A stretch of DNA of 64,000 nucleotides from an uncultured Kordia sp. (GTDB lineage Bacteria; Bacteroidota; Bacteroidia; Flavobacteriales; Flavobacteriaceae): contig NZ_CANMEZ010000015.1 in assembly GCF_947496985.1 (NCBI RefSeq), forward strand, positions 29,374 through 93,373, given 5' to 3'. Position numbers and translations under genes: made by a program. A model generated the notes under the pieces. The model did no database searches, was not told the origin of the DNA, and saw nothing but the letters and a program-made list of their open reading frames with translations. The first letter of the stretch is position 1; each line of letters starts with the position of its first letter. Below are positions 32,607 through 42,268 of the stretch, piece after piece.

Positions 32607-33953
32607 TTATAAGACTTCGTAAACAATAGTTTCTATAGCACCAGTTGCTGCATTGATAACGCCTCTATTGCTTGTCACTTCAGACATTCGCACGAAAGTG
32701 CCTGCATACTTAGTTCCAAAACCAAATGTTCCCCAAATTATTTTATGTGGTGTCCACTCGTTATTTTTATTAGGCGCTAGGTATTGTTTGGAATCACAAA
32801 ATTCTTGTAAAATGAATTTTCCTGAGTTTACGTTTTTTTTAACGATCGCTTCCCATTGTGTTTGTGTTAAAAATTTTCCAACGAAGACTTCTTTTCCTTG
32901 GAATCCACGAAATGGCTTGATCACAAACTTGTCTTTTTCTTTAATTAACTCTGTAATTGCTATTTTTTCTTCTTTATAATTGACTTCTTTACTTTGCAAC
33001 TCAACTGTCCATGGCATACAGTTTTTCAATAATCTGTTATCAGTAGCAGTAAACTTTCCTGCTTCTGCTAATAGTCTTAGTAATGCTAAGTTTCGCTTAT
33101 CGGAATGCATATTTGTTGCCAAGTTATCTGGAAAATAGGTAGTTCCTAAAAGAAAAGCTCTTGTTACAATTGATGGAATTTCTTTTATATCCATATCTAA
33201 CAATCCGTGAATGCGTACTGAATTGAAATGAAGATTTTTTCCTTCTAGATATAATTTAGTGACATCTCCTGTAAATATTTTTATTTTATATTCTTTTTCT
33301 TCATTAACAACATCAATCAAGTTTTGGAAAAACGCAACAGTATCAATAGGTGCTATAGCTTCTTCATCATCTAGCGATATAAATATGTTTATTTCTTTAT
33401 CTATATCATAAACATTATTTAGTATTTCATTTATGATGAATTTTATATAATTGACTTGCGTATTTCTTGATATAAATTTTTCTTTTTTAATATCACTTTT
33501 CAAAAGTGGATGATAACTTCTAATTTCTTTCTCAAAACTTTGCAACTGCCAACCGCCAATAGAAGAACAAATGTTTGCTTCTAATACTTTTAAACCTTTA
33601 TTAGTGTTCACAATATCTAATCTGCAAGAAGCCAAGACTTGCTTTTCCTGACACATCATAGTGAATTCTGCAAGCGTTTTGTTTCCGTTTACATAGAAAT
33701 CGGCAATTCTTTGAATGTCATTGTTAAAATATAACTCAGGAATTTTTGCGATTAATTTCGGTATTCGAACACTTAATAGCTTTATTTCTTTAACTATTTC
33801 TTTTTCTATAAGTACTGGCCAACTACTTATTGGATAGTGAAATTGTTTTAATATTTTTGGGACGGCTGCTTTTTCAATTGCTACTAATGATGGAAATTCA
33901 TGATTTTTTTGTGCAATAAACTCATTGTATTTGGAAGATAAGATAGTATCCAT
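32607..33953 (-). CDS. Circularly permuted ATP-grasp-like protein, paralogue 1
   Basis: 448 residues, starting MDTILSSKYNEF. Same order of motifs as the two other copies: YPISSWPVLI, CRLDIV, LKVLEANICSSIGGWQLQSF (Cys replaces Gly in the SSIGG approach), DKRNLALLRLLAEAGKF, FVIKPFRGFQGKEVFVGKF, FILQEF and YAGTFVRMS...GVINAATGAIETIVYE. The bases just ahead of the start (ATCAATTCAT) are shared with paralogue 2, a sign of recent duplication. It is the first gene after the small NRPS, 78 bases downstream, and presumably co-expressed. Confidence 0.68.
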   Translation of the reverse strand: MDTILSSKYNEFIAQKNHEFPSLVAIEKAAVPKILKQFHYPISSWPVLIEKEIVKEIKLLSVRIPKLIAKIPELYFNNDIQRIADFYVNGNKTLAEFTMMCQEKQVLASCRLDIVNTNKGLKVLEANICSSIGGWQLQSFEKEIRSYHPLLKSDIKKEKFISRNTQVNYIKFIINEILNNVYDIDKEINIFISLDDEEAIAPIDTVAFFQNLIDVVNEEKEYKIKIFTGDVTKLYLEGKNLHFNSVRIHGLLDMDIKEIPSIVTRAFLLGTTYFPDNLATNMHSDKRNLALLRLLAEAGKFTATDNRLLKNCMPWTVELQSKEVNYKEEKIAITELIKEKDKFVIKPFRGFQGKEVFVGKFLTQTQWEAIVKKNVNSGKFILQEFCDSKQYLAPNKNNEWTPHKIIWGTFGFGTKYAGTFVRMSEVTSNRGVINAATGAIETIVYEVL

Positions 33954-34031
33954 ATGAATTGATTTTATAGTATGTATGGTAGGTTTTCATGATTTTTGCA
34001 CAGTAGCATTTATCTTATATATTTCTTCGCT

Positions 34032-37000
34032 TTAAAAGTTAAAATCAATATCTAAGGTGTCTTCCGCTTCAAATGGTAATGCTATTTCAATTTTTGAAAG
34101 TTGCTGTTTCGGAGATTTAATTAATTCTTCTATGAGTTTTTGATATTTAGCCCAAATCCATTCAATTGTGTCTTTATTATATTTTGTTCTATCATATGAA
34201 AGATGCAGTTTTAATTCGTTTGCTACGATAGCAAAGTTGAACAACAACGGCAATCTACTGTAGTTTACATCTATTGGATATGGAGTAAGTTTGATATTAT
34301 TTATCATAATTGTTTCCATATGAGAGAAATCTGTATTTTGAAACGCTATTAATACATCAAAATTTATGTTTGTTTGTTGTACACTTGCGTTATCTAGATG
34401 TGCATCAATTTTCAAAATATTTGTTTGAACTAAATCAATGATTTTTTCAAAAGAATCAATAGTCTTAAGTTGTAAACGCAATGGCAATGTTTTTACGAAC
34501 ATTCCAATAATACTGTTCATTTCAGAGCGATTTCTTCCTAAATTTACAGTTCCGATACTAATATCTGTATGATGATTTAACTTGAAGATTAAAACCTGTA
34601 ATGCTGCCACTAAAAAGTTATGCATTGTTGTTTTATTATCTTGAACAAACGTTTGTAAGTGTTTTGTTTCTCCAACATCTAAAGAAACGTCAAAGTGACT
34701 TCCTGTATGTTGATGATTTTCAAAAATAGTATCTGATTTAAAACTTTCTTTTGGTTCGTAATTAGACATATAATCATTCCAAAAGGTAGTGTTTTCAGAA
34801 GTTGATTTGTTCATTAGCAACCATTCTGAATAATCTTTAAATTGCAGTTGACCACTTGTATTCACTAACACTTTCGTGTTTTTATATGCATGAACAAAGT
34901 CTTTTGTAAACAATTCTAATGACCAACCATCCATAATGATATGATGCGTACAAAATACAATTGTGGAAGCTGTTTGATTTTCTTTTAGTATTAAAATTTT
35001 AATCAAATTATCATTCGCTAAATCGAATTCAGTATTTATAAAACTTTTAACTTCATCTATCTGAATATTTTTATTTAATTCTGTTATAGAAAAACATTGA
35101 TCATTTTTAGTAGTTATTTTTTGATATACAGTACCATTTTTTTCAACAAAATTCGTTCGTAAAATTTCATGCTTTTGTATCAATCGGGATATAGAAGTTT
35201 GGAAACGTTCTGAATCTATATTTCCGTCTACTGTGAATGCAGCGACCATATTATATGCAATGGAAGTAGCTTTATTTTGAGACGCAAGCCATATAGCATA
35301 TTGAGAAGGAGTTACTTTATACAACAGTTTTTTAGTAGCTTTTAAGATTGGTGATAGTGCTTTCTTTGTTGTTTTTTTAGTTTCTAAATAACTTGCGAGT
35401 GAAACAATTGTAGGGTTTTCAAAAATGGTTTTTAAACTGATGTTATATGATAGTTCTTTGTTTATTTTATATACTAATTTCACTGCATTTAGTGAATGTC
35501 CGCCAAGTGTAAAATAGTTATCATTGATATGTATATGTCCATCATATTGTAGTGTTTCTTTCCAGAATATTAATAAGTTCTCTTGTAAAGGAGTTAGTTC
35601 CTTTTGTTGATTTTCTTCATTAAATTTTGATTGTAATGCTAAATTAATCAACACTTTACGATTTACTTTTTTATTCAACGTCATTGGAAATGTCTCCAGT
35701 GTATTAAAGTAAGAAGGAATCATGTATGCAGGTAATTGCTTTGCCAATTCTTTTCGGCAAGTTTCAACTTTAAAATTATCATGTGTAGGAATAATGTACG
35801 CTGCTAAAAAAGCTTCTTGATCTTTGCTCTTTTTCGGAATTACAATAGCTTGTTTTATTGTTGAGAGTGCGTTTAGCTTTGTTTCAACATCTTCTAATTC
35901 TATACGATAACCTCTTATTTTAACCTGATTATCATTTCTTCCTCCAAATATAATTTCACCCGTAGATGTCCAATAGCCTACATCACCTGTTTCATAGATG
36001 AATCCTTTTCCAAACGGATTTTTGATGAATTTTTCATTTGTAAGTTCCTGATTTTTATAGTATCCAAGCGCTAAACCATCACCGCCAATAAAAATATTTC
36101 CTTGTGTTTCTAATGGTAGCGTTTGCAATTCTTTATCTAGAATATAAAATTGTGTATTGGCAATTGGCTTTCCAATATTGGAAGCATCTTCCGAAGTTTT
36201 AATTTGTTTTACACTTGACCAAATTGTGGTTTCTGTAGGTCCATACATATTCCAGACTTCATCACATTTTTCTAGTAGTTTTGATGCTAATTTTTTACTT
36301 AAGGCATCTCCTCCACATAGTATTTTCAGCATTTTGTTTCCATTCCAACCTGCATTAAATAATAATTGGTAAAAACTTGGAGTTGCCTGTATTATTGTTG
36401 GTTCTACTTGATGTAATGTATTTATAATTGTTTCAGGAGAGTCCAAAGTTTCATTAGTTGCCACGTATAGTGTTGCTCCTGATAGTAATGGTGCAAAAAA
36501 TTCTAGTATAGAAATGTCAAACGAATAGGTTGTTACTGAAAATAAGCTATCTGCAACTTCAATTCCAGGTTTTTGTTGCATGCTCAGTAGAAAATTAAGC
36601 AATGATGCATGCCCAATTTCTACACCTTTTGGATTTCCGGTTGAACCAGATGTATAAATTATATATGCTGTAGAATTCCCAATACTATTATTGATTTCAT
36701 TTTCGGGCAAGTCTTTACTTTGCTCCCATAAAGTAGTTGTTGAAAGAACTTCATTAGTTGGTGTTTGAAGCGCTACGTTTGGTTGATCACTGATAAGAAT
36801 TTCTAATTCACTATGCTCTATAATATATTGTAATCGTTCGTTTGGAAATGTAGGATCAAGTGGAATATATGCTTTCCCAGCTTTTAGTATTCCAAGAAGA
36901 ATTGCAATGAGTTCCGCTGATCGTTCTACTAAAACTCCAATACAATTAGTGTTTTTATCTTTCGTTAACGATAAAATATAGCTTGCAACTTGATTCGATT

Positions 37001-38459
37001 TTTTTTCTAACTCTCCATAAGTATATTCATTATCAACATCATACACAGCCACTTTGTCTGCTAAATATTTTACTTGTTGTGTAAAAACATCAAGAAATGT
37101 TTTTGTTTTTTGGTATGCTGTTTCTGTTTGATTAAAATCTACTAGTAGTTTTTGTTTTTCTGCTTTTGGAATATATTCAAGTTGTGCTAATGTACTTGTT
37201 GGATTTTTTAAGATATTGCTTACTAAGGTTTCAAAATGTGTTGCTACTCCATTAATTGATATTTCATCAAAATAATTTGTATTGTAATCAAAATCGATGA
37301 TGACATCTTCTTTTTCATCAAACTCTCTGATATAAATCGCCAACGCAACTCTTTCTGACTGGTGAGTTAAGGGAATTACTCGTGTTTTTGTATCGCCAAA
37401 ATTGTGCGAATAGTTTTGTTTTTCATACGAAAGTGTAATATTGAAAACCTTTTCTTTTTCATTAAAAACACCTAAGGTTTGAATCAGTTTTCCTAACGGA
37501 AGTCGTTGATGACGATAATCTTGTCGCAATTGGTTTCTAATTTTTGAGACCAATTCACCAAATGTTTCTTCAAAGTTTAGTTGCATTCGCAAAGGCGAAA
37601 CTCCCATGAAAAGTCCAACTGTTTTTTTAAAGATTGATTTGCTTCTATTTAGTACAGGTAATCCAATAGCAAAGTCTTTATTTTGGTGTTTTCTACCGAA
37701 GTATACATATAAAACACCAAGTATGAAATGGAAAGTAGATACTTTGTATTGCTTTGCCAATACGGCTATTTCATTATATACTTCTCTCGTTATTGCTACA
37801 GATTTCCGACTGCTTTTGTGTATGTTTTTATATGCTTCTTTTTTTTCAAATAGATTTTCAGGTAGTTCTATAAACTTAGCTTTCCAATAGTTTTTATCTG
37901 CTTCAAATGCTTCAGAATTATGATATTCTTCATCATCTTTCACAAAATCTTTATATGAAAATGGATAGTTAGTTGTTACTTTTCCTGATGTTAAGATTTC
38001 ATTGTAATTTTTCACCAAACGTTGAAACATCAATGAAGTTCCCCAACCATCTGTTATAATATGATGATATACCGAAAATAAATAGTGAAGTTGTTCATTT
38101 ACTTTTATCAGAATAAATGTATGCAAAAAAGATGTGCTGAGTATTTGAAAAGGTTTGACAAACTCTTCTACCATGAATATATTGGCCACTTCATCTGCAT
38201 TTTCACGATTTGAAAAATCAATCAGTTGTAAGTCATAGCGTTCTTCTTCTATTATATTTGCAACAACAATTCCATTTTCTTCTGTAAACTGCGTTCGGTA
38301 AGCATCATGCTGACGAATTAACGCATCATATGCTTTTTGAAACGTTTCTACATCAATTGTTCCTTCAATCTTAATCTTAGCGCCAATATTATAAATTGGC
38401 TCCGTTGGATATAAGAGTTGTTCGTAATATACATCGTATTGAGGAAGCGTTAATTTCAT
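34032..38459 (-). CDS. NRPS, one module plus terminal condensation domain (C-A-T-C), Gly predicted
   Basis: 1475 residues. C domain about 5-430 (active motif YHHIITDGWG); A domain about 446-940 (AYIIYTSGSTGNPKG, YGPTETT, GYRIELED); T domain near 960-1030 with LGGHSLNAVKL; second, C-terminal C domain about 1045-1455 with intact THHIIMDGW. Pocket residues read by alignment to GrsA are D-I-L-Q-L-G-M-I-W-K, one off the common glycine code. There is no thioesterase or reductase domain; the protein ends right after the second C domain in an acidic tail (EAEDTLDIDFNF). The terminal C domain may release the peptide by cyclisation or amide formation. Alternatively, this protein may act first, since its N-terminal C resembles starter-type domains. 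Confidence 0.9.
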   Translation of the reverse strand: MKLTLPQYDVYYEQLLYPTEPIYNIGAKIKIEGTIDVETFQKAYDALIRQHDAYRTQFTEENGIVVANIIEEERYDLQLIDFSNRENADEVANIFMVEEFVKPFQILSTSFLHTFILIKVNEQLHYLFSVYHHIITDGWGTSLMFQRLVKNYNEILTSGKVTTNYPFSYKDFVKDDEEYHNSEAFEADKNYWKAKFIELPENLFEKKEAYKNIHKSSRKSVAITREVYNEIAVLAKQYKVSTFHFILGVLYVYFGRKHQNKDFAIGLPVLNRSKSIFKKTVGLFMGVSPLRMQLNFEETFGELVSKIRNQLRQDYRHQRLPLGKLIQTLGVFNEKEKVFNITLSYEKQNYSHNFGDTKTRVIPLTHQSERVALAIYIREFDEKEDVIIDFDYNTNYFDEISINGVATHFETLVSNILKNPTSTLAQLEYIPKAEKQKLLVDFNQTETAYQKTKTFLDVFTQQVKYLADKVAVYDVDNEYTYGELEKKSNQVASYILSLTKDKNTNCIGVLVERSAELIAILLGILKAGKAYIPLDPTFPNERLQYIIEHSELEILISDQPNVALQTPTNEVLSTTTLWEQSKDLPENEINNSIGNSTAYIIYTSGSTGNPKGVEIGHASLLNFLLSMQQKPGIEVADSLFSVTTYSFDISILEFFAPLLSGATLYVATNETLDSPETIINTLHQVEPTIIQATPSFYQLLFNAGWNGNKMLKILCGGDALSKKLASKLLEKCDEVWNMYGPTETTIWSSVKQIKTSEDASNIGKPIANTQFYILDKELQTLPLETQGNIFIGGDGLALGYYKNQELTNEKFIKNPFGKGFIYETGDVGYWTSTGEIIFGGRNDNQVKIRGYRIELEDVETKLNALSTIKQAIVIPKKSKDQEAFLAAYIIPTHDNFKVETCRKELAKQLPAYMIPSYFNTLETFPMTLNKKVNRKVLINLALQSKFNEENQQKELTPLQENLLIFWKETLQYDGHIHINDNYFTLGGHSLNAVKLVYKINKELSYNISLKTIFENPTIVSLASYLETKKTTKKALSPILKATKKLLYKVTPSQYAIWLASQNKATSIAYNMVAAFTVDGNIDSERFQTSISRLIQKHEILRTNFVEKNGTVYQKITTKNDQCFSITELNKNIQIDEVKSFINTEFDLANDNLIKILILKENQTASTIVFCTHHIIMDGWSLELFTKDFVHAYKNTKVLVNTSGQLQFKDYSEWLLMNKSTSENTTFWNDYMSNYEPKESFKSDTIFENHQHTGSHFDVSLDVGETKHLQTFVQDNKTTMHNFLVAALQVLIFKLNHHTDISIGTVNLGRNRSEMNSIIGMFVKTLPLRLQLKTIDSFEKIIDLVQTNILKIDAHLDNASVQQTNINFDVLIAFQNTDFSHMETIMINNIKLTPYPIDVNYSRLPLLFNFAIVANELKLHLSYDRTKYNKDTIEWIWAKYQKLIEELIKSPKQQLSKIEIALPFEAEDTLDIDFNF

Positions 38460-38490
38460 AAATGTACGGACCTATAATGAGAATTGTTTG

Positions 38491-40194
38491 TTATAACCAT
38501 TTTTCGTTCATGAGACTTGTTTTGTTTTCTACACGAACATCTTTGACAATTTTTCCATAGTCAAATTTTATAATTCTATCTGCTTGATGGAAATAAGCGT
38601 CATCATGCGTTACTGCAATGATCGTTTTCCCTTCTTTTTGGAGTTTCGGAATCAATTCTTCATAAAAGAATTTTCTAAAGTGTGGATCTTGGTCAGCTGC
38701 CCATTCATCTAATACTAATATTGGTTTTTGCTCCAGTAATGCAAATATGAGTGACATACGCTTGCTTTGTCCTTTTGAGAAATTCCTTCGGGCAGAGTCT
38801 TCATTGTCATCTAATACAACCGTATCTAATTCCATTATTTTTAGTAATTCTTTGTATTGTGGATTGTCTTCCGTAGTGAAATTCTCATAGTTTTGAGAGA
38901 AGATGTAATTGTTTGTAAACACTGCTGCTGTTAAGTCTTGAAGTTTTTCTTTTGTGTTTTCTGTCTTTTCATTATTGAGTAACAATTCTCCTTCACTATT
39001 TGGATATAAACCTGTTAAGATATTAATGAAAGTACTTTTACCTGAACCATTTCCTCCAACAATAAATATGACTTCTCCTTTTTCAAGTTTTAGATTGACT
39101 GGACCTAATGAGAAGTTACTTTCGTTTGTATCATTGTCATAAGAAAACGCAGTATCTATGAATTCTAAAGAAGAAAAATCTGAGCTTACTTCTCTTTCTT
39201 TTTCTTCTTTTAACTCTACTATTTGAAAATCTTTTGCAAATGTTTTCAAACGCCTGTGTGCCACCAAAAATTGTGTATAGGTGTGTTGAAGATCCATTAA
39301 ACTTGATATTGGCGATGATATAAATAATAATATTACTACATATGCAATAACGTCTGCTCTGTTTAATAATCCCATTTGAGGTAATATGAACAAGATGGAA
39401 GCGATTACAAAATACAATCCATATTGCGTTATCAGTCCAATAAGGTAAAAGGCAAAATTCACTTTATATCCTAAATTTTCTGCATTTTCACGATTTGGAA
39501 TGAGGAAACGACTCATTAAATTTTTTCTTCTGAAATAATTCAGTTTTAATTCTTTAAATCCTTTTACAACATCATCTACATATTTATAATACTCATCGCT
39601 ATACGATCTCAATTTTACTATTTTTTTAGACATTAATTTCATCACTATAAGGAAAGAACATATAACGATTATAATCAATATGATAACAATAAAGGCTGAT
39701 GTAAACGATAATGTAAACATGTACGCTAAATATAGAATTAGTGTTAATACTGCATTGATTGTATTTGTTACCGTGAATGGTAATGTTGAGAATGTTCGTA
39801 AGTCTTCTACTGCTGTATAAAATCGTTGTGGCCCAAGTTTTTCGAGTCGTATTAATGGTATTTCCAGTATCTTTTTAAATAATTTTTTTTCTTCACTATA
39901 TAGAATAGCGTAAGTAAATTTATATAGTTGTTTTTGAAAGATTACGTTTAATAGATAACTATACACTACCAACGCAATGAAAACCATTCCAATATAATCG
40001 CGTAAGAAAGCTTCATTGCCTGAGAGTGCATTGTTTATAATATAAATTATTCCAAAGCTTAATGCTGTATTGAGCAATGAATATATACTTATAAGAAGTA
40101 TATTTTTGAATGTGATTTTAAACATCATTGTGTGAGCGCGTTTTTTTATTGAATGTTTATTCCTTTTATGCTTTGGTTGTGATTGTAAGTGCAC
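38491..40194 (-). CDS. Cyclic-peptide-type ABC exporter (PvdE/SyrD-like), fused membrane and ATPase domains
   Basis: 567 residues: six transmembrane helices (about 25-310) followed by an ATPase domain (about 345-560) with Walker A GGNGSGKST, signature NFSKGQSKRMS and Walker B PILVLDEWAADQDP, plus the His loop AVTHDD. It matches the half-transporter family that exports pyoverdine- and syringomycin-type peptides. The longest frame overlaps the upstream gene by 29 bases; the internal start MMFKITFKN at 40128 would avoid this and puts the first helix at the N-terminus, so it may be the true start. It is next to the NRPS and probably exports the product to the periplasm. Confidence 0.9.
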   Translation of the reverse strand: MHLQSQPKHKRNKHSIKKRAHTMMFKITFKNILLISIYSLLNTALSFGIIYIINNALSGNEAFLRDYIGMVFIALVVYSYLLNVIFQKQLYKFTYAILYSEEKKLFKKILEIPLIRLEKLGPQRFYTAVEDLRTFSTLPFTVTNTINAVLTLILYLAYMFTLSFTSAFIVIILIIIVICSFLIVMKLMSKKIVKLRSYSDEYYKYVDDVVKGFKELKLNYFRRKNLMSRFLIPNRENAENLGYKVNFAFYLIGLITQYGLYFVIASILFILPQMGLLNRADVIAYVVILLFISSPISSLMDLQHTYTQFLVAHRRLKTFAKDFQIVELKEEKEREVSSDFSSLEFIDTAFSYDNDTNESNFSLGPVNLKLEKGEVIFIVGGNGSGKSTFINILTGLYPNSEGELLLNNEKTENTKEKLQDLTAAVFTNNYIFSQNYENFTTEDNPQYKELLKIMELDTVVLDDNEDSARRNFSKGQSKRMSLIFALLEQKPILVLDEWAADQDPHFRKFFYEELIPKLQKEGKTIIAVTHDDAYFHQADRIIKFDYGKIVKDVRVENKTSLMNEKWL

Positions 40195-42250
40195 AAATTT
40201 CTCCCAATACTGGAAAGAATGAATCCATTGCCGTCGATACTTTTACTGTTTTTAAGAATTCTTCTGAATCGTATTTCACAGGACATTCTATAATAATTTT
40301 GTTGACACATTCCTGTAGGTATTTACTAGGAATTTGTAGTGTGTGTTTTTTCCAAGTATTACTAAATGGTAGCGTTGTAAGTAATTGTTCTTTGGTATTG
40401 ATATATATTTTTAGCTCACCGTTTTTTAAATATGTTGGTATTCGGTAAACTATATTTGCTTCTAAATCTTCATTTCCAGAAGTTATGATTGTAAATTCCT
40501 TAGTGTGATTTCGTATTTGCAAATAATTTCTAAACGTAGTTGTATTATAACTATTGTATCCTTTCAGATTGTAAAAAGAAGTTAGTAAATCTGTTGGTTT
40601 ATCAGTAATTCCATGCTCTTTTAAACGAATTTTTTTAAGCTCATTTTCATAGTCATAACCAATACTTTTTAGTGCTTCTACGATAGCATCTAGCAAATCA
40701 ATATCGATTAATTTTTTTCCTTTAGGATGTATTAAAGACATTCCTCCTTCGTATTGTTCCATCTGACCGCCAACAATAATTTTTTCAAAAGCGCCACAAA
40801 GAATTGAAGATGTTTTATGAGAAGTAAAATTCATGTACTGCAACATTATATCTTTAATTTCTGGATATAAATTAACGGCTTGCTGACAATGATATGTTAG
40901 TATGTGTTTTGGTTGTGTAAAGTGTGCATTGTGAATTGCTGCACAAAAATGAGCTATTGCCGCAGTAGCATTGCTAGGTTTTATTGAGGAATCAGGAATT
41001 GAATCTAAAGAAATTTCTTGATTTGTAAGTGTATTAATAATGGTTTTAGCTGTGTATTTTGCCGTCATTTTTATTCCTTTTTCGGAAAGATGACAATAAT
41101 CAAGATATAATTCTTTGCCAGCAACTTCATTACTGTATTCTTCTAAAAATATTTTATGTACATCTATGTATGGAATGTTGCGTTCTGTAGCCGTTTGAAT
41201 TATGACATCACGTATAATTCTGAAGCATCTTGGTTTAGGACTGATACCTCTTCCAAATAGGATGGTATCTTTTGATTCGTCTAAACATTCACGAGCTGCA
41301 TCAAATTTATTTTGATGAATGTAGCTTTCTGCTAAATACTCAAACCCAACTGGATTGGAAGGATCTATTGTAACTAAGCGTTCTGCAGCTGCGTTAAATT
41401 CAGTATGATTTTTTGCCGCTAGTGCAATATCTGCATCATTTTTTGCGGCAATCCATTCTTGAATTTGATTTCCAGATAATCTAGTTAGTATTTTTTCTGT
41501 ATCATCGCTTTTCCAGTCTAGCAGATTAAACCCTGGAATTATAATTATTAAAGGAATTTTATATATTTTGCTTGTTTTTACAAGTACTTTCAAGTAATTC
41601 TGAACAATGGCTTCAAGTTTGTTTTCTGTGTAAATTTTAACACCTTGGTAGCCTTTTGTTTCATAGATTTCTGCAATTTTTTTATAATCATCTTTCGTGA
41701 TTTCTTCATAGAGTTTGTGTACCCAATTATTTCCTGCAAATACAACTATCTGATCTGGCTTTAATTGCACACATGATTGCGTAAGTTCTTGCAATCCATC
41801 AATGAGTAAACTATTTTTAGATAGATCTATTACTTCTACTCCATTAAATGCATTACTTGCTGTTAATACACCTTCAAGTTCTTTTGCTACTGAGTATTTT
41901 GGTGCATAGAAATAGCCTCTTGCAACCGATTCCCCTAAAAATACAATCCGTTTTTTATATGATTTTGCAGGTAATTGATTCACATTAGCCCATGAATGCC
42001 ATTCTGCATACTTTTCAATATCTCTTTGATATATTTCTTGTCCATTGACTATTTTCTTTTTCCAAATACCAACTGTATCTGTTTTTGTAAAAAGAGTTTG
42101 GTTCCTTTTCTTTACATTTTTTTCAACCAATGAAGTCGAGATTCCTATTTCCTCAAATAAGGAATTAATAGTATCCATATCTTTTGGTTCTTGCATCAAT
42201 AGATGTGATAATGTTTCTGCTTGTTGTTTTATTTTATCTGTATTTTCCAA
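40166..42250 (-). CDS. SGNH/GDSL-type hydrolase-like protein with TPR insert
   Basis: 694 residues. SGNH-fold signs: FLGESVARG with Ser108 (block I), VVFAGNNW (block III Asn), and DYCHLSEKG, which supplies the D-x-x-H pair of block V. Between them lies a TPR-like helical stretch (about 265-330), and the C-terminal 300 residues are not recognised. SGNH enzymes add or remove acyl groups as esters. The gene is 18 bases after the carbamoyltransferase and ahead of the exporter, so it probably tailors the peptide, or an ester on it. No signal peptide: cytoplasmic. Confidence 0.72.
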   Translation of the reverse strand: MENTDKIKQQAETLSHLLMQEPKDMDTINSLFEEIGISTSLVEKNVKKRNQTLFTKTDTVGIWKKKIVNGQEIYQRDIEKYAEWHSWANVNQLPAKSYKKRIVFLGESVARGYFYAPKYSVAKELEGVLTASNAFNGVEVIDLSKNSLLIDGLQELTQSCVQLKPDQIVVFAGNNWVHKLYEEITKDDYKKIAEIYETKGYQGVKIYTENKLEAIVQNYLKVLVKTSKIYKIPLIIIIPGFNLLDWKSDDTEKILTRLSGNQIQEWIAAKNDADIALAAKNHTEFNAAAERLVTIDPSNPVGFEYLAESYIHQNKFDAARECLDESKDTILFGRGISPKPRCFRIIRDVIIQTATERNIPYIDVHKIFLEEYSNEVAGKELYLDYCHLSEKGIKMTAKYTAKTIINTLTNQEISLDSIPDSSIKPSNATAAIAHFCAAIHNAHFTQPKHILTYHCQQAVNLYPEIKDIMLQYMNFTSHKTSSILCGAFEKIIVGGQMEQYEGGMSLIHPKGKKLIDIDLLDAIVEALKSIGYDYENELKKIRLKEHGITDKPTDLLTSFYNLKGYNSYNTTTFRNYLQIRNHTKEFTIITSGNEDLEANIVYRIPTYLKNGELKIYINTKEQLLTTLPFSNTWKKHTLQIPSKYLQECVNKIIIECPVKYDSEEFLKTVKVSTAMDSFFPVLGEICALTITTKA

Positions 42251-42268
42251 TTTGTCCTACTTTATTGT

